Part shown: in pieces, positions 48,876-62,875 of the stretch
How positions within the stretch are numbered: the first letter of the stretch is position 1
How the letters are laid out: every line of letters begins with the position of its first letter
Origin: Penelope pileata
Lineage: Eukaryota; Chordata; Aves; Galliformes; Cracidae
Length of the DNA: 64,000 nt
Assembly: GCA_013396635.1 (NCBI GenBank)
Contig: WBMW01005037.1
Location: 2,027,463-2,091,462, forward strand
Direction of reading: 5' to 3'
Program-made: the position numbers and the translations under genes
Notes under the pieces: model-generated
Told to the model about the DNA's origin: nothing
Database searches by the model: none
What the model saw: the letters and a program-made list of their open reading frames with translations, nothing else

Positions 48876-51800
48876 CCTTCATTCAGCATAAGCAGTCTGT
48901 GAGCTATTTTTAGCCTCCATTCCAAGAGGTGTATCAGCCAAACATGCCAACATTCAACCATTTAAAAGCAACTTCTTGCTGGCTGTCAGCAACAGCAACA
49001 ACCTTGGCATAGCACTTGGCAGCTTTCGAAGTATTCTTGCCAGAATAGTGCTGTTATCCACGGTGTCCTTATAGAAAACATACACACTGCAAGAAGTGAA
49101 GTTTTGTCTTCTAAATTACAAAAATATCCAAACAGGAACAAGCTCTACTAAATTGGAATAACCTCAGCAGCGCCATGGAGAACTATAAAGCAGTCTGTGA
49201 CACCTGACATTTCCAGAGTTCTGCTTCTTCTGTCCATCTGAAAGGCAGCTATAATTGTCAACAGTACTCTCGGTATGCTCCCACACATACTATGCATTCT
49301 TAAAAAGTTCCACACTATTGCAATAGATCATTTTTTGTCTTCCTTCAGACCAGCAATTGAGATAAGATTAATTTCTCTTTACCATCATCACAGGCATGAA
49401 ATTAGAATTTTCAGGCCCATCCCTGAAGATCGTCTCAGGCAGCCAGTGGTCTTTCCTGACTCAGAACGTGAGATTTACCCTTCTGCTTCCCCTGAGCTTG
49501 ATCTGGATTGGGACAAGCAAAGTAGAGGACATTAAAGCTGGTCACTGATGACACTACAGCAAGGTAGTCAGATTGGTTACTTTCTTGTCTGGACAATGAA
49601 TATCCTTCCCAGGAAGGCTGATTTAGCAAGACATGTAAACACAAGGTTATGGACTTTTGATACAAAATTGAATAAAATTTGGGGAGCATTTGTAAGCCCA
49701 GATGAAGGCCCATATGCACAACTTGTATAAATCAGCTTGGACCTGCAAAGAAATGCAGTTTGTGTTTTTAAGTGACCCAGACTAGCTTTGTTTGTTTCTC
49801 ATTTCTAAGGCTTCTTTTCCCCTCTAAATATCATTTAACAGGGGAAAAATAAAGCAGTTCATTATGTTAGCAGCTCCACAGCCAATCTTAAACGCCAGAG
49901 GCGTTGATCAGATTAAAACAAAAATCACATTTTGTAGCTAATGTCTGGAAGGAACAAAGACTCCAGTTCTGATTTTGATTGAATACAGGAAGATATCTCT
50001 TGCTTATTGTATATATTACAACAGCAAGGAAGGAGGCCATTTATCATGGCATGCTTCAGTGCTTTTTAATACACTGTTTGTCATATGGAGCTCACTGGCA
50101 TTCACAAAACACTCTTGCGGATTTCACTTTGTATCTTAATAAGTTTATATGGACTTTGGGAGACAGAGAAAAACACTTGTTCCTATGCTGCCACTCTCAC
50201 TCCATTCACCTGCAGTTAAAGCCAGCTCCTCATCAAAGCAAGAGCCATGTCCTTGGCTGAACAGGCAACAGTCAGTTCTCTGATAGAAAACTGCAGGCAA
50301 TGGTGCGCCATCTCTTCTCCTCATCGCTGCTGTTACTGCTGCAAAACCAGAGCTGGTACTGCTACAAAAGTTTGCAGATATAGCCTAGCCAATACACTGT
50401 GCTGCACTGAAGGACAGTCCTGCACGTCATCCTCAATGGCCTCTCTGATGATCTCTGGGTCACCCTCTCATTTTGTCACCAGTGATTTTACCTCTGCTTC
50501 TGGTGCTAGTATGACTTTTGGACATCATCCCCCACCAATTTCCTCTGTTGTAATCTAATTCCTGTAAAAGTAGTGCTTCCTTCTGCGAGGAAAACATTTC
50601 ATCAGCAAGCTTGAGAAAGAATATGGCTGTTAGTATGAACTTCACACCTGTGGTGAACAGGAAAGCCAAAGCTACCCATAGATGAACACCAAAACAGAAA
50701 TTATGGAATACTATCTTTGCTCTACTCATCATTTTGGAAGGCAAATGCAAACTCAATGAACCTCTGTACAGTGAGACAGAGGCAGAAAAGTTCTCTGCAG
50801 GGAGATATCAGTTTGGTTTCCCCGTTGAAAAGCGTGCCAGCCCCAAAGCTAATGACTTTGCAATGCTCAGCTTTAAGGAAGATTGTGCTCTATCAGCTTA
50901 AGATGTAGGACAAAAGGTACAATGAATTCCAACTGTCATCAGAAAGTGTGGGAGGAATAAACGTACAATGATAACTCTATTTGCTTTCTGTGTCTCGATA
51001 TACATCATGTCATCAAAAGGATTTGCAGACTTTTTCCAGAGAGAAGACAGCTGTGTTAGCAACACCATCATACAGCAAAAAATACTGGAAAAGGAAAAGA
51101 GAGAAAGAAAAACAAACCGCATTCTTCTCATGTCTGGTTTTCACATATTCACAAATCAGTCAAAAGCTTTTTCTTCAACCAAAATCTCACGTCCTCTTGT
51201 TTACAACAATTCATCCCCCTGCACTGTTCATTTTCCTTACAGATTGCCTCAGGGCTCGGGGTCTGTCCATTTTTTATACCCATCTCTCCAGGAGGCACTG
51301 TAGGGTTTGAAGATTGGTTGTCTTGATCAACATGAAAAGGCTGTTTTATGTACGAAGGGGCTGTGAGTCACAGCAAGACTTTGATGAGCCCAATAAACTT
51401 CCTTAGCGGCTGGCACCAGGGTAATGGAGAATGAGGAGCTATTGGACTTAAATGAAACACTGAATTAGATAGGATGGGAAAGATGCTTTGTTGAGGTGAC
51501 AAATGATAAAGATGAGGATATTGCGTGTTTATTTGAAGAGTCTATTTCTTGTGAGGGATGAAATAGAATTTCTCAGAAGGCCATTTAATTGTGCAAAGAC
51601 AGAGAAACAAAGAGTAGGACAATAATCAAAATGAACTGGAGGGGAACGAGGGCTGATCTGCACCCAATGCAGTGGGATGAAGGCAGGGCATGATACAATC
51701 CCATTAACCTGCTCAGCAAAGCATTCCCTCACCGAGCATCACAGTAAAGCAGTGAAGAAAAGAGTTAAGTTCATTCACATTGCAAAGCAAATGCCTGCTC

Positions 51801-54800
51801 CAAAAATTGCTGGCTTTTTTTGGCCCAAGTTCTATATTGCTTTAACTGTTCTCAACTGTTTCTTAGAGTAATTATTCGAAAGTGCAACTGAGGGCAACCG
51901 AGATGAAATTTGCTTATATTCAATTTGGTAATACCTCCTAGGACCACCTAAAACATCTCCTTTCTTTAGCTTCTGATCTGTACATATCCACCTACGTATC
52001 GCTGCTAAGAGACCAGGAACATCAGTGCAATGAAACTGCAGAAGGGGAGAAAGAGAAAGAGGATCTGAGCTGATGCTGCCAAAGAAAGCTCCAGAGCATG
52101 TCCAGCACCCCCTCTTCACATCTAACTTTTCAATCACAGATGTTTTCACAGTCATCCCAATGTAACGTTTGGGAAAAAATAGTCTGCCCCAGGCACTTCA
52201 TATTAGTGTGTTTGTTTGGATTTATTTCCTCTCCTTTGCAAATATTCACATCTTTCCAACCAGCTCCTTTTATTTTGGGTGAACAAGTTTCACTTGAGCA
52301 GCTGTTGTTACACGCCATGGATGTTTATATTGAGGATAATTTGTTCTCTTCATGGTAAAGTATCTGCTCTGTAAAATGTTCCAAGTCCATTCTGTATTTT
52401 TATTCCTTGTGAACAGAAATATTTCTGGCTTATTGGCATTAGGGACAGATTTATTCCTACCTTTGTTTTCTTTAATAAGATTGTTACTTTAAAGAGATTT
52501 AAATATTGAGTCTAAAAGCATACAGATTTCAGATAAATTTGTTCACTGATCACGGCACAAAAGAGAAAATATATCAATAAAATTAAAAGTTAGCTTCTAT
52601 CTGCTATTCTACCAGCAGTAATGAATTGCAGTCTAAAATACAATTTGACTCTAACCATAAATATTCATGGCTAAAAGTCCTTATTTTCCCTTAAACTGTT
52701 CTGTGCTGCTAGAAAATGAGAGCTCATCATAACTAGATGTACCCAGAAAAACTGTGATGCAGAAAAGTGGATTTCATTTCAAATAAATCATGAACTGCGG
52801 TGTAAGCTGTGCTGTACACTGTGAGTTAATGTATGAAATTTGCATAGATACACAGAAAGCCAATCCAAGATGGGCAAAACTGGGAATGCACAGCCAGGGC
52901 TAAGTGAAGAGACAGATTTGCAGCCAGACATTCTCGTCCCATCATGCGGCTCATAAGCAGCAAAGCATGAATCTAACTTTTGCAGCTCATCCAAAGGATA
53001 GCAGTCTTGTAAGCAGAGATCAGCTTCTCCTTAAGTATTATTTATATTTTCCCTTCTCTGCTCCCATTCCTTTGCCAGAAGCTTACTATCCCCAGGAACA
53101 GCGAGGGTAGCTTGGGACAAAGACACCTCGAACATCTCCCTCTTCACATCTACAGACAGAGGCTATTTGCTAAGAGTGTTCATGCTCACAACCACAAGAG
53201 GAAGGGGAAAGGAAGAAAGAGTGCCTTATAAACCCTGGGACAAATGGGAAGACAAAGGTAATTCAGTTAGTCTGCACAATGATGTTACCAAAAACAATGA
53301 AGAACTTCAGTAGATAACAGTTTATCCTTTATTTTCATTGTTGATTCAAAACGAATATAATTATTTGTGCAGGTGATGTCTCAGTTCTGATTCACATGAG
53401 GTAACAGTACTTCTTGTCCATTATGAACTGTTAATTCAACATGACAGGTTTGGCCTGTGAGCACTAATAATGTTATCATCTCAGGAGTCTGTTGGCACAA
53501 AGCAGGACCACTACATTCTGTCTCCCCAGTTCAGGCAATTCTGTGGAAGAAGAACTTGGTTAGGTGACAACAGCGTACAAGGGGAATTTCTTTCCTTTCT
53601 TTTCCTTTTGTTTCAAAATAAGCAAGTTGCACTTTCCCCATACTTCCAAGTTATGGTTCTCTTTTATTTTGGTTTCACATCCTAAGTCTTCCTTCTATTA
53701 TAGCTACTTTAAGGGAAGAGATAAGAGTGGGAAAGTCATCTGCAGAGAAGACTTTGGAGTATAGCTAGACAATGTGGCTGTGGCTGGGCTGTTCACTCAT
53801 TTGCCTGTATCTTCTACCATCAACTGAAAGGAATTGTTTTCTGTCTCCTTTGATTACCTCTGACACTCAATTAGGAACATGCCCATTCACACTTGGTTTC
53901 AATTTGCCTCTTCCCACAAGAAGAAGCAGGCGTTGTACCAATAACATACATGAGATGCTCTCCTCCTCTTCAGGCAGTCACAGTTTAAGTTTCCAAGTAC
54001 TCTCACACAGTCCCTGCCAGGTGGTCCCTTTGGACATAAGCTGCAGTCCAACCACAGCCATTTGTGCTGTCCATGGTTTTGAGGTCCAGAAAGTATGTAT
54101 AAGAACTCTCAAGAGCCTGAGCAAGCCTCCAAACCTGCATGACCTCAAAGATATGATCCCATCCCTCAAGGACAGGGCGGCTCAACTCTTCCTCCCCTCT
54201 GTTCTCCTCTGATTTGATTTGATTTTACCTGCTATGAAAAGTTTCCTACTTGTCTGTGCTATGTTCTTCCACTAGAGAGAGAGACATGGTTAAAAGTGAT
54301 GATTGTTAACGCAGATACTGCAGGTTGCAGTGCTGAACTCACTGAGATTCACATACTGCTATCCTCAAACTCCTCGAGAGATGAAGCATTGCTGTAGGAG
54401 CCACCTTCAAACACTTGAAGCTCTTGAGATGAGTCCCTCTTCAGAGGGAGAGCTGGGGTAAAAAATGTTGGGTGTTTTCAGTCACTGAAACTGTTTGCTT
54501 TATCCATCTGTATGAATCCATCTCAATACCTTGTTTTTCTTCTTGGGCTAACTCTAGAGCTTTAGTTAAATGCATCTTCCTTCATTAAAAGAAAAACGTA
54601 CAGAGGAGAATCCTCTTCACTTTCAGACCTCTCTATAGAAACTTCCTCTCGTTAGTCTCACTCACTGGTAAGAGATGAGTATGCATTTGTTTCTGGAGTA
54701 CAAGGGAGAGGAAATAAAAGCTCTGTGTTACAACTGCTGCCTCACGATCTTCACTGCTGAGAACAGCATCAATTATATGAGGTTTCCCTCTTTCTCTTGT

Positions 54801-57800
54801 GTCCATTATTGCAGTAAGCACCTTGGCTAGTCTTCTTTTCTGTCTGACAACTGTCGTGCACAAACCAACGCTGTGGTATCTGGGACTGTCTGCAGACGGA
54901 TAGATCATCCCACGCTACCTTTGCAGACCTACAAAGCTGTTAAAGCACCAGCGAATCTCAGAAGCTACTTGAACCTGAAAGCTAGGGCATCATGACAGAC
55001 TTTCAACAATATCCAAAGGAAATGATTCCCAAGCACAGATCAGACACAAAATATCCGCTAGTAATCAGGGCTGTGGGATGCCTCTTCTCACAACTCCTCC
55101 ACTCCTGCTTACAGCAGACGCTGAAATAAACTTGCTCATATATCACATTTGAGTCTGGAGACAAGCCAGCAAGAAGAGAGAAGGTGTTGGGGGTGGATGA
55201 GGGAAAAGGTTTTTTCCCTTTGCAAACATCCAGTTTTACCACTGACAAGTCTGACAGATGGAAACCAATTAAAAAAACCTCCTGCTTGCAGATGTCAGCT
55301 TCTTCAGTGAAGTTCATCAGTTCACACTTTTGTAGTAAGTGCTGGGTGCTCACACACGGCAAGTGAGTTAAAGCATCGTTGCCCCCCAGTGTCACAGACC
55401 TCTTGCTTAAATGAGGAGTGTGCTGAGGTCATTGTCAGCTCATGGGGGTAACACCAACAGTCCCTCTGTTTGCACTCCTTGTGGGGCCATGCATCAATAA
55501 TGCTGCTGTCCACAGTGGCTGGAACAAGGCTGCAGAAAGGTTGGTTACAGTCTCTCGTTCCCATTTTCCCATGGGATGCTAACAAAGTGACTCAGAAGGA
55601 TATAAGCTGTTTCAGCAGCAATGATACTCTGAGTTGCTCCTTCTCAATACCCACTGTCAATAGCAACAACAGACAGAAGTCACTGCCTTTCCTTTGCCCA
55701 CAGAGATCTCACCTCAGTGAGGTATTCCAGACCCAAGCACAGGAGGCTTTTTCTCTCCCTCCTGTGGCATTGTCAGAAGCTCTTTTTACTTAGTGTTTGT
55801 TCAGGGATGCTCACCAAGACCTCTGAGAATGTTGCTCACTCATCCTTGCTCACATGTGAGTTCATGAGAGAGCTCATGCTGTGAAACCTTTCGAAAGGTT
55901 TCCCCCTTACTGAGAGCCACTTCTTCTCTGCAAGGAGCCGCTGTGGCCTGGTGATCAACATCCATCATCTTGGGCAGAGCCGCATCGTTGTTATACTCCC
56001 ACCTTGCTGCATTACAAAGCTTATTAATGCAACTTGCATTCATCACTGGCCATTTCATGTAGGGTTGTCATTTTGAAATGCCTGGCAAATCACACAGCAA
56101 GGTCCCCTAACCCCAGCTTACTCATTGCTTCCCAAAAAAGGATCTGCAGTGTAATGACTGACAGAAGGTCTTTTTCACCGATGTTTCTTCGTCTGCACTC
56201 ATGAATTTTTATCCCGTCGCCTTCCTCACAGGGCTTTCAGAAAGCTAAACTGATTTTATTGAATGTGGCAGGAGATAAAAGTGCCTTATAATAATTGCTT
56301 TTTTTTTCCATCATGAAAACTATATAATGTAGCAACCTCAAGCCCACTGATGAGCAAAGGAATACCTTCCTGAGTCACAGGCTATAATGTCAACATCTCT
56401 ACTTACATTCACTAGGTCCCACACAAAGTGGATGGCCCAGGAGGTTAGCAGTGACATCCAAATAATCTTATGATTCAATTAGTCCCCTCATGGGCAACAA
56501 AGGAGAAAATAGGATAGCAGCAGAAACACACACTGGAGTGCATCTCCCTCCTGAGGAACATCCTGCTAAGACAGGGAATGAGGAAAACGGCTTCCTCTAC
56601 CTTGTTATTCTAATTTATTCCTTGAGATGGACTGTTAACTAGCAGAAAATGTCAGCAAGGGAATCTTCTATACACGGCCAGGAAAAAGCCTGCCTTCATT
56701 TGTGAGACTCCAAGTAACCAGCTGCTGAAAAGTCATCCAAAGCCAAAGAGAAGTCTTCTGCCTACAACACCTGTCTCTCTGGGATGGGCATCACTCACCA
56801 GCAGGGTATCTAAAGGGCAGGAGATGTAATGGGTGTGAAGATGAAAGACCTGAGAATAGATGAGCTGGTTCCGTCTGTACTTGAGCTGCGTGTCCAATTA
56901 CCACAATTGTGCGCGTTCATCAGGCACTTAGCTACACAGCAGCTCCTGGGAATGTCTGCAATTCATGCAACAAGCACAGAATAAATTGCTGCAAATTTTG
57001 CTATGAGAAAGAAAGTCAGGCAGTTTGGTGAGGATTACAGCCAGAGCAGAAGCAATATCATTCACGAGCTCTTCCTTTTGCATAAAACCACTGGTGTGGA
57101 GCTATCAGTATCCTAAAAGAATGCTCACGTACTTCATTTCTTCCTTTCATCCCCATCATTCTCCAGTGACTCCTAGTTTGCCTCAGTCACATTTTTTTAC
57201 CTCTAACAATAATGAAATTTGTGCTATTTTCATTATCCTTTAATTTGCTGCACATTCTAAGTAGTGTTCTTGGAAACTGATACAGGGAGTGTGCTGCTGT
57301 CATTTGAAAGCAAGAAGTGAGTAAGGGGCCTACAGCCCATCCTCAGATTCAATTCCCTGGCTTAGTACAGCCAAAATGCCACTAATGAAGAATTAAAATT
57401 GTAAAGAGAACACAGAAATCATTCCTGAAACCTACGGTACAAAGCTCCAAGGAGACCGTTAGACACTTGCACACATGCACACACTGGAACAGTCCCTATG
57501 TTTTATGTGCATACAGGCAGACATCGTGTGATGTCATGGTACAGCTTTCATACATCATTCAATAAATGTGCATGGCAGACTGGCTTTCTGACTCATGGCC
57601 CATGCCAGAGCTTTGGGCTACTTGTGCTGCCCACTTTGGCATTCTTTGCTTGAGATGGAATTTCACCTTATTCTCAGAAAGGTGAGCTCTGATGTTTTCT
57701 CCTCATGACATGATTCTGCATGTTTGACAATAGTAAACCACAGCAGAAGAGAGGTAAGACATTTCTGAATGTTCAGCTGGTTCTATGTGCACTCATTCAG

Positions 57801-60124
57801 CAAAACATTTTATGTTGTTACATGTGAAGGACATTGTGCAAAAGTAATTGTATTACATTTAATTAGACCTCCAACTGTTTCTTGGGTCTGCTACACGCGT
57901 ATTTTCTTTCTTCCCGTTCAATTATCCTGTTACTCTCTTTCAACTCCTTTTTTCATTTAGCACTATAGCCAATTTTGTAGCTGGTTGTTTACTTAGGAAA
58001 GTGAAATTGAGGAAAATTGTACAGGAAACAAAACCCTTTAATGCTACAACATCCATTTCCAGTGGTAGTCACCAGACACAGCCTGTTTCTGCCTCGCCCT
58101 GCACACACCAAACAGCTAAAATTTCCACTGACTGCACTGTATGCAGCAGGACCGCAGCCCAGCTTACATCTGTGCAATTTCCACCTCCTTGGCAGCATCT
58201 TAAATTCAGAAGAAGCTGATGTCAAAGGCCTTCTATCAAAGTAAAAGAAATACCTCAGGGTCGACGCCTTCGGATAAAGAATATATCGGGTTGATTTTCG
58301 GTTAAACAGCACACACAGTGAAACTGCATTCATCTGTCTGTTTGGGCACTGTATTCTTGTCTGAATTAGTGGAGGTTCATATTCCTGTGCTGGAGGAATT
58401 ACTATTGTCAATACTCATTTTTCAGCTGTGCTGTGGTTTCTTTCACCAGGCATAAGCAGCAGCAGAAACAGAAAGAAGCAACAGGATTATCATATTAACA
58501 GATCTGTAAACTGATGTACAAACTATTGGCAGCAGAAGGAGCAGAGGTGGAATAATTCAATGAGCATTGGTTAATTGATGGGTTTGGCTGAGCAAGCTCC
58601 AGGAAGGTGGCTGGTGAGATGGTAAGTGCTCTGCAGGCAAGGATAACAATGCATTAACTTCAACCATTGTGGGCAAGTACTGGTTAGCAAGCACATCCAA
58701 GAATCTATTATTACATCCCTGGAAGCAGCCCAACCTGCAGCCATCACTGTTGGATGACAGTGACATTCAAGATAGACAACAATATACTGTCTAATGAACT
58801 GATGGCAAGAAAATGGTACCTGTGCAGCTTTGTTTTGCATCCACAGTGAAAAAGTTCTTCAAGCTCTCACTCTGAAAAATTAATGAGATCTTGCCTATTT
58901 CATCCTCCACTCAGTTCTGCTAGAATTTCTTTGAGACTGCCATAACAACAAGCTGAAGCAACTTTCAGTGAGATCCTATCTAATGCCAAACTTCCAAAGT
59001 TAGAAATGGGAAAGAGAGATTTTGAATTGACGTGCACAGGTACAGAAGTGTACTTGATGAAAAAGGTAATGGAGCCAAGGTAACAGTACATGAAATAGTA
59101 TTAATGCTCTATTTGCTTTGCCAATAAGAATTAAAGCTTCAGGGCAAAGGTCTGTGCTTCACTTGATTTTATCATGTGTCTAGGATTTAATTGTGAGCAT
59201 CCTTTACCAGCTCTGTTCATTCTCCTCATCAGGCTCCAGATGCACACATAAGAACACGGATCAGTCTTCCCCTGCTATCTCAGCTACTCCTTAGAAAGCA
59301 CCAGTTTTCAAGGGAGCATCAATGGTTGCTGAGATGCCAGAGGGCTGCTTAAATGAAGCTGGACAAAAACACCCACCCAGTTAAAAAACACTGTGCTGTA
59401 GCCATATTAAATAAGATGTTGTGGTTGGAAGAAGAAGATGTCCTAGCATCAGGTGTAGTACAATAAGGATTTAAAGAAGTAAGAGAAGGATTTGCTACTG
59501 AGAAGTCAGTCTGGCGAGATGATCACCTATTTTGTGCACCCACTATTGCCTACAGATCTTCTTTAGCTTTGCCTATTTATCAAAGTCAGCTTCATTATGT
59601 ATTTCTTGAGCCTCCATGTCTTGCTGCCTATGCACTACCCAATTGCTTTTGTGGTTTTTTTTTCCCCTCTCTTTCTCTGTGGCCTTACAATCCACTTTCT
59701 GAAGTTCCCATCATGGGCTGGAACCAAATGCAAGTGACAACATGATTTTGTAACACACAATTACATAAAGAGCTTCACTCCCCACACCATTTCAAGCATG
59801 TTAATTCAGAAGTGAAAGCCTCAAAATAGCACTACTGCCACAAGTTCATACTGAAAACAGAGGCCAAATACACAAAGAGACTTCACGAGTTTCTGTGTTA
59901 GCAAGGATAGCCTGAATTTTGAATCCAAAATACAAGGAGAACATTAGTAATACATAATAACTGCTGGTCAGTGACACTGAATGCAGTACAAACATTAAAT
60001 GTGAGAGACCCGCTTGCAATTTTGGGTCCAAGCCAGCTAAACTCAAGATGATTTCCTATCACCACCAAGGGGGTTTGGGATCAGGCCCAGTTTGCCTTAA
60101 ATCAGGCATCTGGCACTTAAATAA

Positions 60125-60185
60125 TTAGAATTAGTTCAATTGGAAGGGGCCTACACAGACCATGAAGTCCTATTGCCTGCCTATC
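60125..60185 (-). mobile_element. Short CR1-like LINE fragment
   Basis: The + strand reads TTGGAAGGGGCCTACACAGA followed by CCATGAAGTCC and TGCCTGCC. This resembles the antisense of the CR1 3' region (GGAAGGGACCT, then ATCAT, then AGTCCAACTGCC), so the element would lie on the minus strand. Only about 60 bases are recognisable, and the terminal octamer repeats typical of intact CR1 ends are not visible. Confidence 0.45.
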
Positions 60186-62649
60186 GTCTTCTGTGGTCTG
60201 AAAAGAAGTCAATTTTCATCTGAAGTGTCAGCATAACTTTTACTGAGTCTTCACAATACAGATTCTATTGTTCACTCAGTGTCGTTGTTTCTAGAAAAAG
60301 AGTGATTGTCAGTGCTGGTGTGCACTGGCATCTTCTCTGGATTTGAATTGAATGAAAAGTCTAAATTAACAGTTTGCTATAAAAATGAAGAGATTGCAGC
60401 AGCTGCTATAAATCTGTCTCTCTGTGAAAAGCAATGAGATGTTTGCTGCTGATTTGCAGATGGTAGATCTGGGTCTCAGACCAGCACAGACTATGCCAAA
60501 TGGAGCTACACGGAGGTCCAATGAATTAAATGGCTGTAACTCCGTTGGCAAATGTATAACAAATCTATTACAAGCCAAAAGAAAAAAATCCTCTATTACA
60601 ATCCAAAAATTACCAGCCAAACTATTCCCACCTTGCTATTTTTTATGGCTCTTCATCTCACCTTATTCTTAAGAGGAAGACTCTAGGAGGAAGCTTCAAA
60701 CAATTTACCAGATGTGGTGAATCACCTTTCATTAGTTCCTCTGTCAACAGATCAAAGCAGATGGGGACAAAATCCCCCATCGTGGAGGGATATAATGGTG
60801 CCATAGACGGAAATGACTTGCAATGATCTGCAGGAAGTTGCCAAAATGAAGAGATCTTCTATTGTGAGCAGCTTGGGGAGCCAGGAGTAAAGTAGATCAG
60901 TCTCAAAGAGAGATATGTTGTGGGAACTGTGAATTAATGAATAATCCAGACTTTGTAATTCTAAATTCAGTGGGATGTGTCATAATGGAAGAGAGAGGCA
61001 AGGCCAATGCAGCACCCAAATTTTCCAGGTAGAGTTGTGCCCCACTTAAACTTTATGCCTAAAGGAAAAGGGAATATGGGATTGAAGGAACTCTCTATTG
61101 ACAGAGCTTGAAATCCAGAAGAGCCATGCAATATGTCAGTGCATTTTACCAGGCCTACAGCATAAAAAGTACATCTCTGCCAGCAATGCAAGTTTGTTAC
61201 TTCCTCTGCAGGAGGAGAACAACAACAACAAAAAAGATAGAAATGCTGTTCTGCTGTTGTAGCCCATCTCATAAAACATCACATCTGATGTGATAGCTAG
61301 GAGTGAAACTGGGTCACTCTGCTACAGCAAGTGGCTTTAATTAAACTTCTTGGCAGGAGTCACAAAGATTTTGTGCTCAGACCTCTAATTTAATTTTGTT
61401 TGGGTGGCTGCATACAGCCACAGGATCTCTCTATTCTCCCTGTCCTCTGGCATCCTCCATGCCCTCTGACCCAGGCAGCCCATTTCCATGTAAAAGAGGT
61501 AAAGAGAAAAGTTTAATGAGCTCACTGGCAAGGAGCTGGGTCAGTGGCATTTGCGGGATACCCTTTGGTTAGCCCTTCTTCCCTTTATGCTCTCCTCACA
61601 GATGGCCAAGAGAGAAAGGGCGGCACAGAAGCAAGCAGCTACCCAGCTCATACCAGAAAGTAGTTACATCAGCCCTGCACACAATGGACACGCTCTATAC
61701 ATTGCCCTAGGATATTCTGGTAGAGAATGAGAGCTTTTAAACAAGCCCTCTGCAAAGTTTTCCAGGATAATGCATCCTGGTATGAACTACTGAGTTGCGT
61801 CACAGTGCCTCCTACATCACATTGCGTTAGATTAAGCTCAGCTGCAGGACAGTGTATTACACAGCTTTACTGTGCATTAACTTGGATTTGTACTTAGTAT
61901 ATGTGCATCATATGGTAATGGTTTGCTGTCAGCAAAGGTTGTTTGAAAGAGGAAGACTATTAGTACAGACATAATGAAAACGGAGAGAGTGGGAATAATT
62001 ACCATTCCTAATTCTTGTTATAGGTCTACTGGGGCTTAGGGAGTGGCAAGCACAGCCTGAACACAGCAAGAAAGGATCAATGAATGGACTTCAGAACAGT
62101 GAAATAAAGGAATTGCTACAGAAGTTGAGACAAGTTTTCTTCTTTTTAAGTTAGAAAGGGTCCTACTTTGTTTCCCTGAAATTACATGCCACCCAGTAAA
62201 TAACTATTCATGAAAGTGCTTTTTGGAAATAGCCTCATTTAGAAGCTCAGTCCCTGCTAACCTAAAAACATTTATTGGTTTTATAAGAAGAACACGATGT
62301 TTCTTGATAAAGTTCTAAAGTTTCAACCCTCTTATTTCTCCTGTGTCTTCTAGGTTTCTCGTCAGATGAGCAAAACTTGATTTAACATTCAATCACTGTC
62401 TGTGAGTCACCTGTAATTTAGCAATCACTGATTTAGAGAGATATCAAGCATAAATGAACATGGAGTAAAAGCCAATGTACAATTGATACGTTTGCCATAG
62501 ATAATTTATAATACTGAAAACAGGACACAGCTGATTATAGTGATCTCACTCAGACTCAGTGAAAAATTTGTTAAACTATATCTTCTACAGATATTTTTTC
62601 AAAATGTATATATTCAGAAGAACCTTGAGGAACTGAGAAAATAGAACAG

Positions 62650-62875
62650 GTTTTTAGGATGCTACCTGACAAGTGAGTCCTGAGTTCAAGATATTAGACT
62701 ATGAGTTAGTTCCTGGCTCTGCAAGAAATGCTCCCTGTGACCTTTAACATCTCATTTATTCTCCTGCTGTCTCCAAACTAAATAAAATAAGAAAAATCTT
62801 AATATTATTTCCTGATCTTCAAAGGGTAGTATAATAATAAATGCTTTCCTGCCTCTAAGGTGCTGAACCAATGCC
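62650..62875 (+). mobile_element. MIR/CORE-SINE-like relic
   Basis: On the + strand, GAGTTAGTTCCTGGCTCTGC (62703-62722) matches the B-box and following segment of MIR-type SINEs. CTGTGACCTTTAACATCTC (about 62735) is the CORE counterpart of TGTGACCTTGGGCAAGTC. A CTCCTGCTGTCTCCAAACTA and AATAAAATAAG segment parallels CTCTGTGCCTCAGTTTCC and TGTAAAATGGG. A tail with ATTATTTCC, GGGTAGTATAATAATAAATG and AGGTGCTGAA follows. All parts are in the family order with similar spacing. This is the clearer of the two SINE relics in the window. The start is uncertain by some tens of bases. Confidence 0.65.

Noticed and set aside
53772..54212. 146-codon open frame on the + strand
   Set aside because: Starts with a hydrophobic stretch that could mimic a signal peptide, but the rest has no domain. 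I found no promoter, neighbouring exon or poly(A) context to support a gene.
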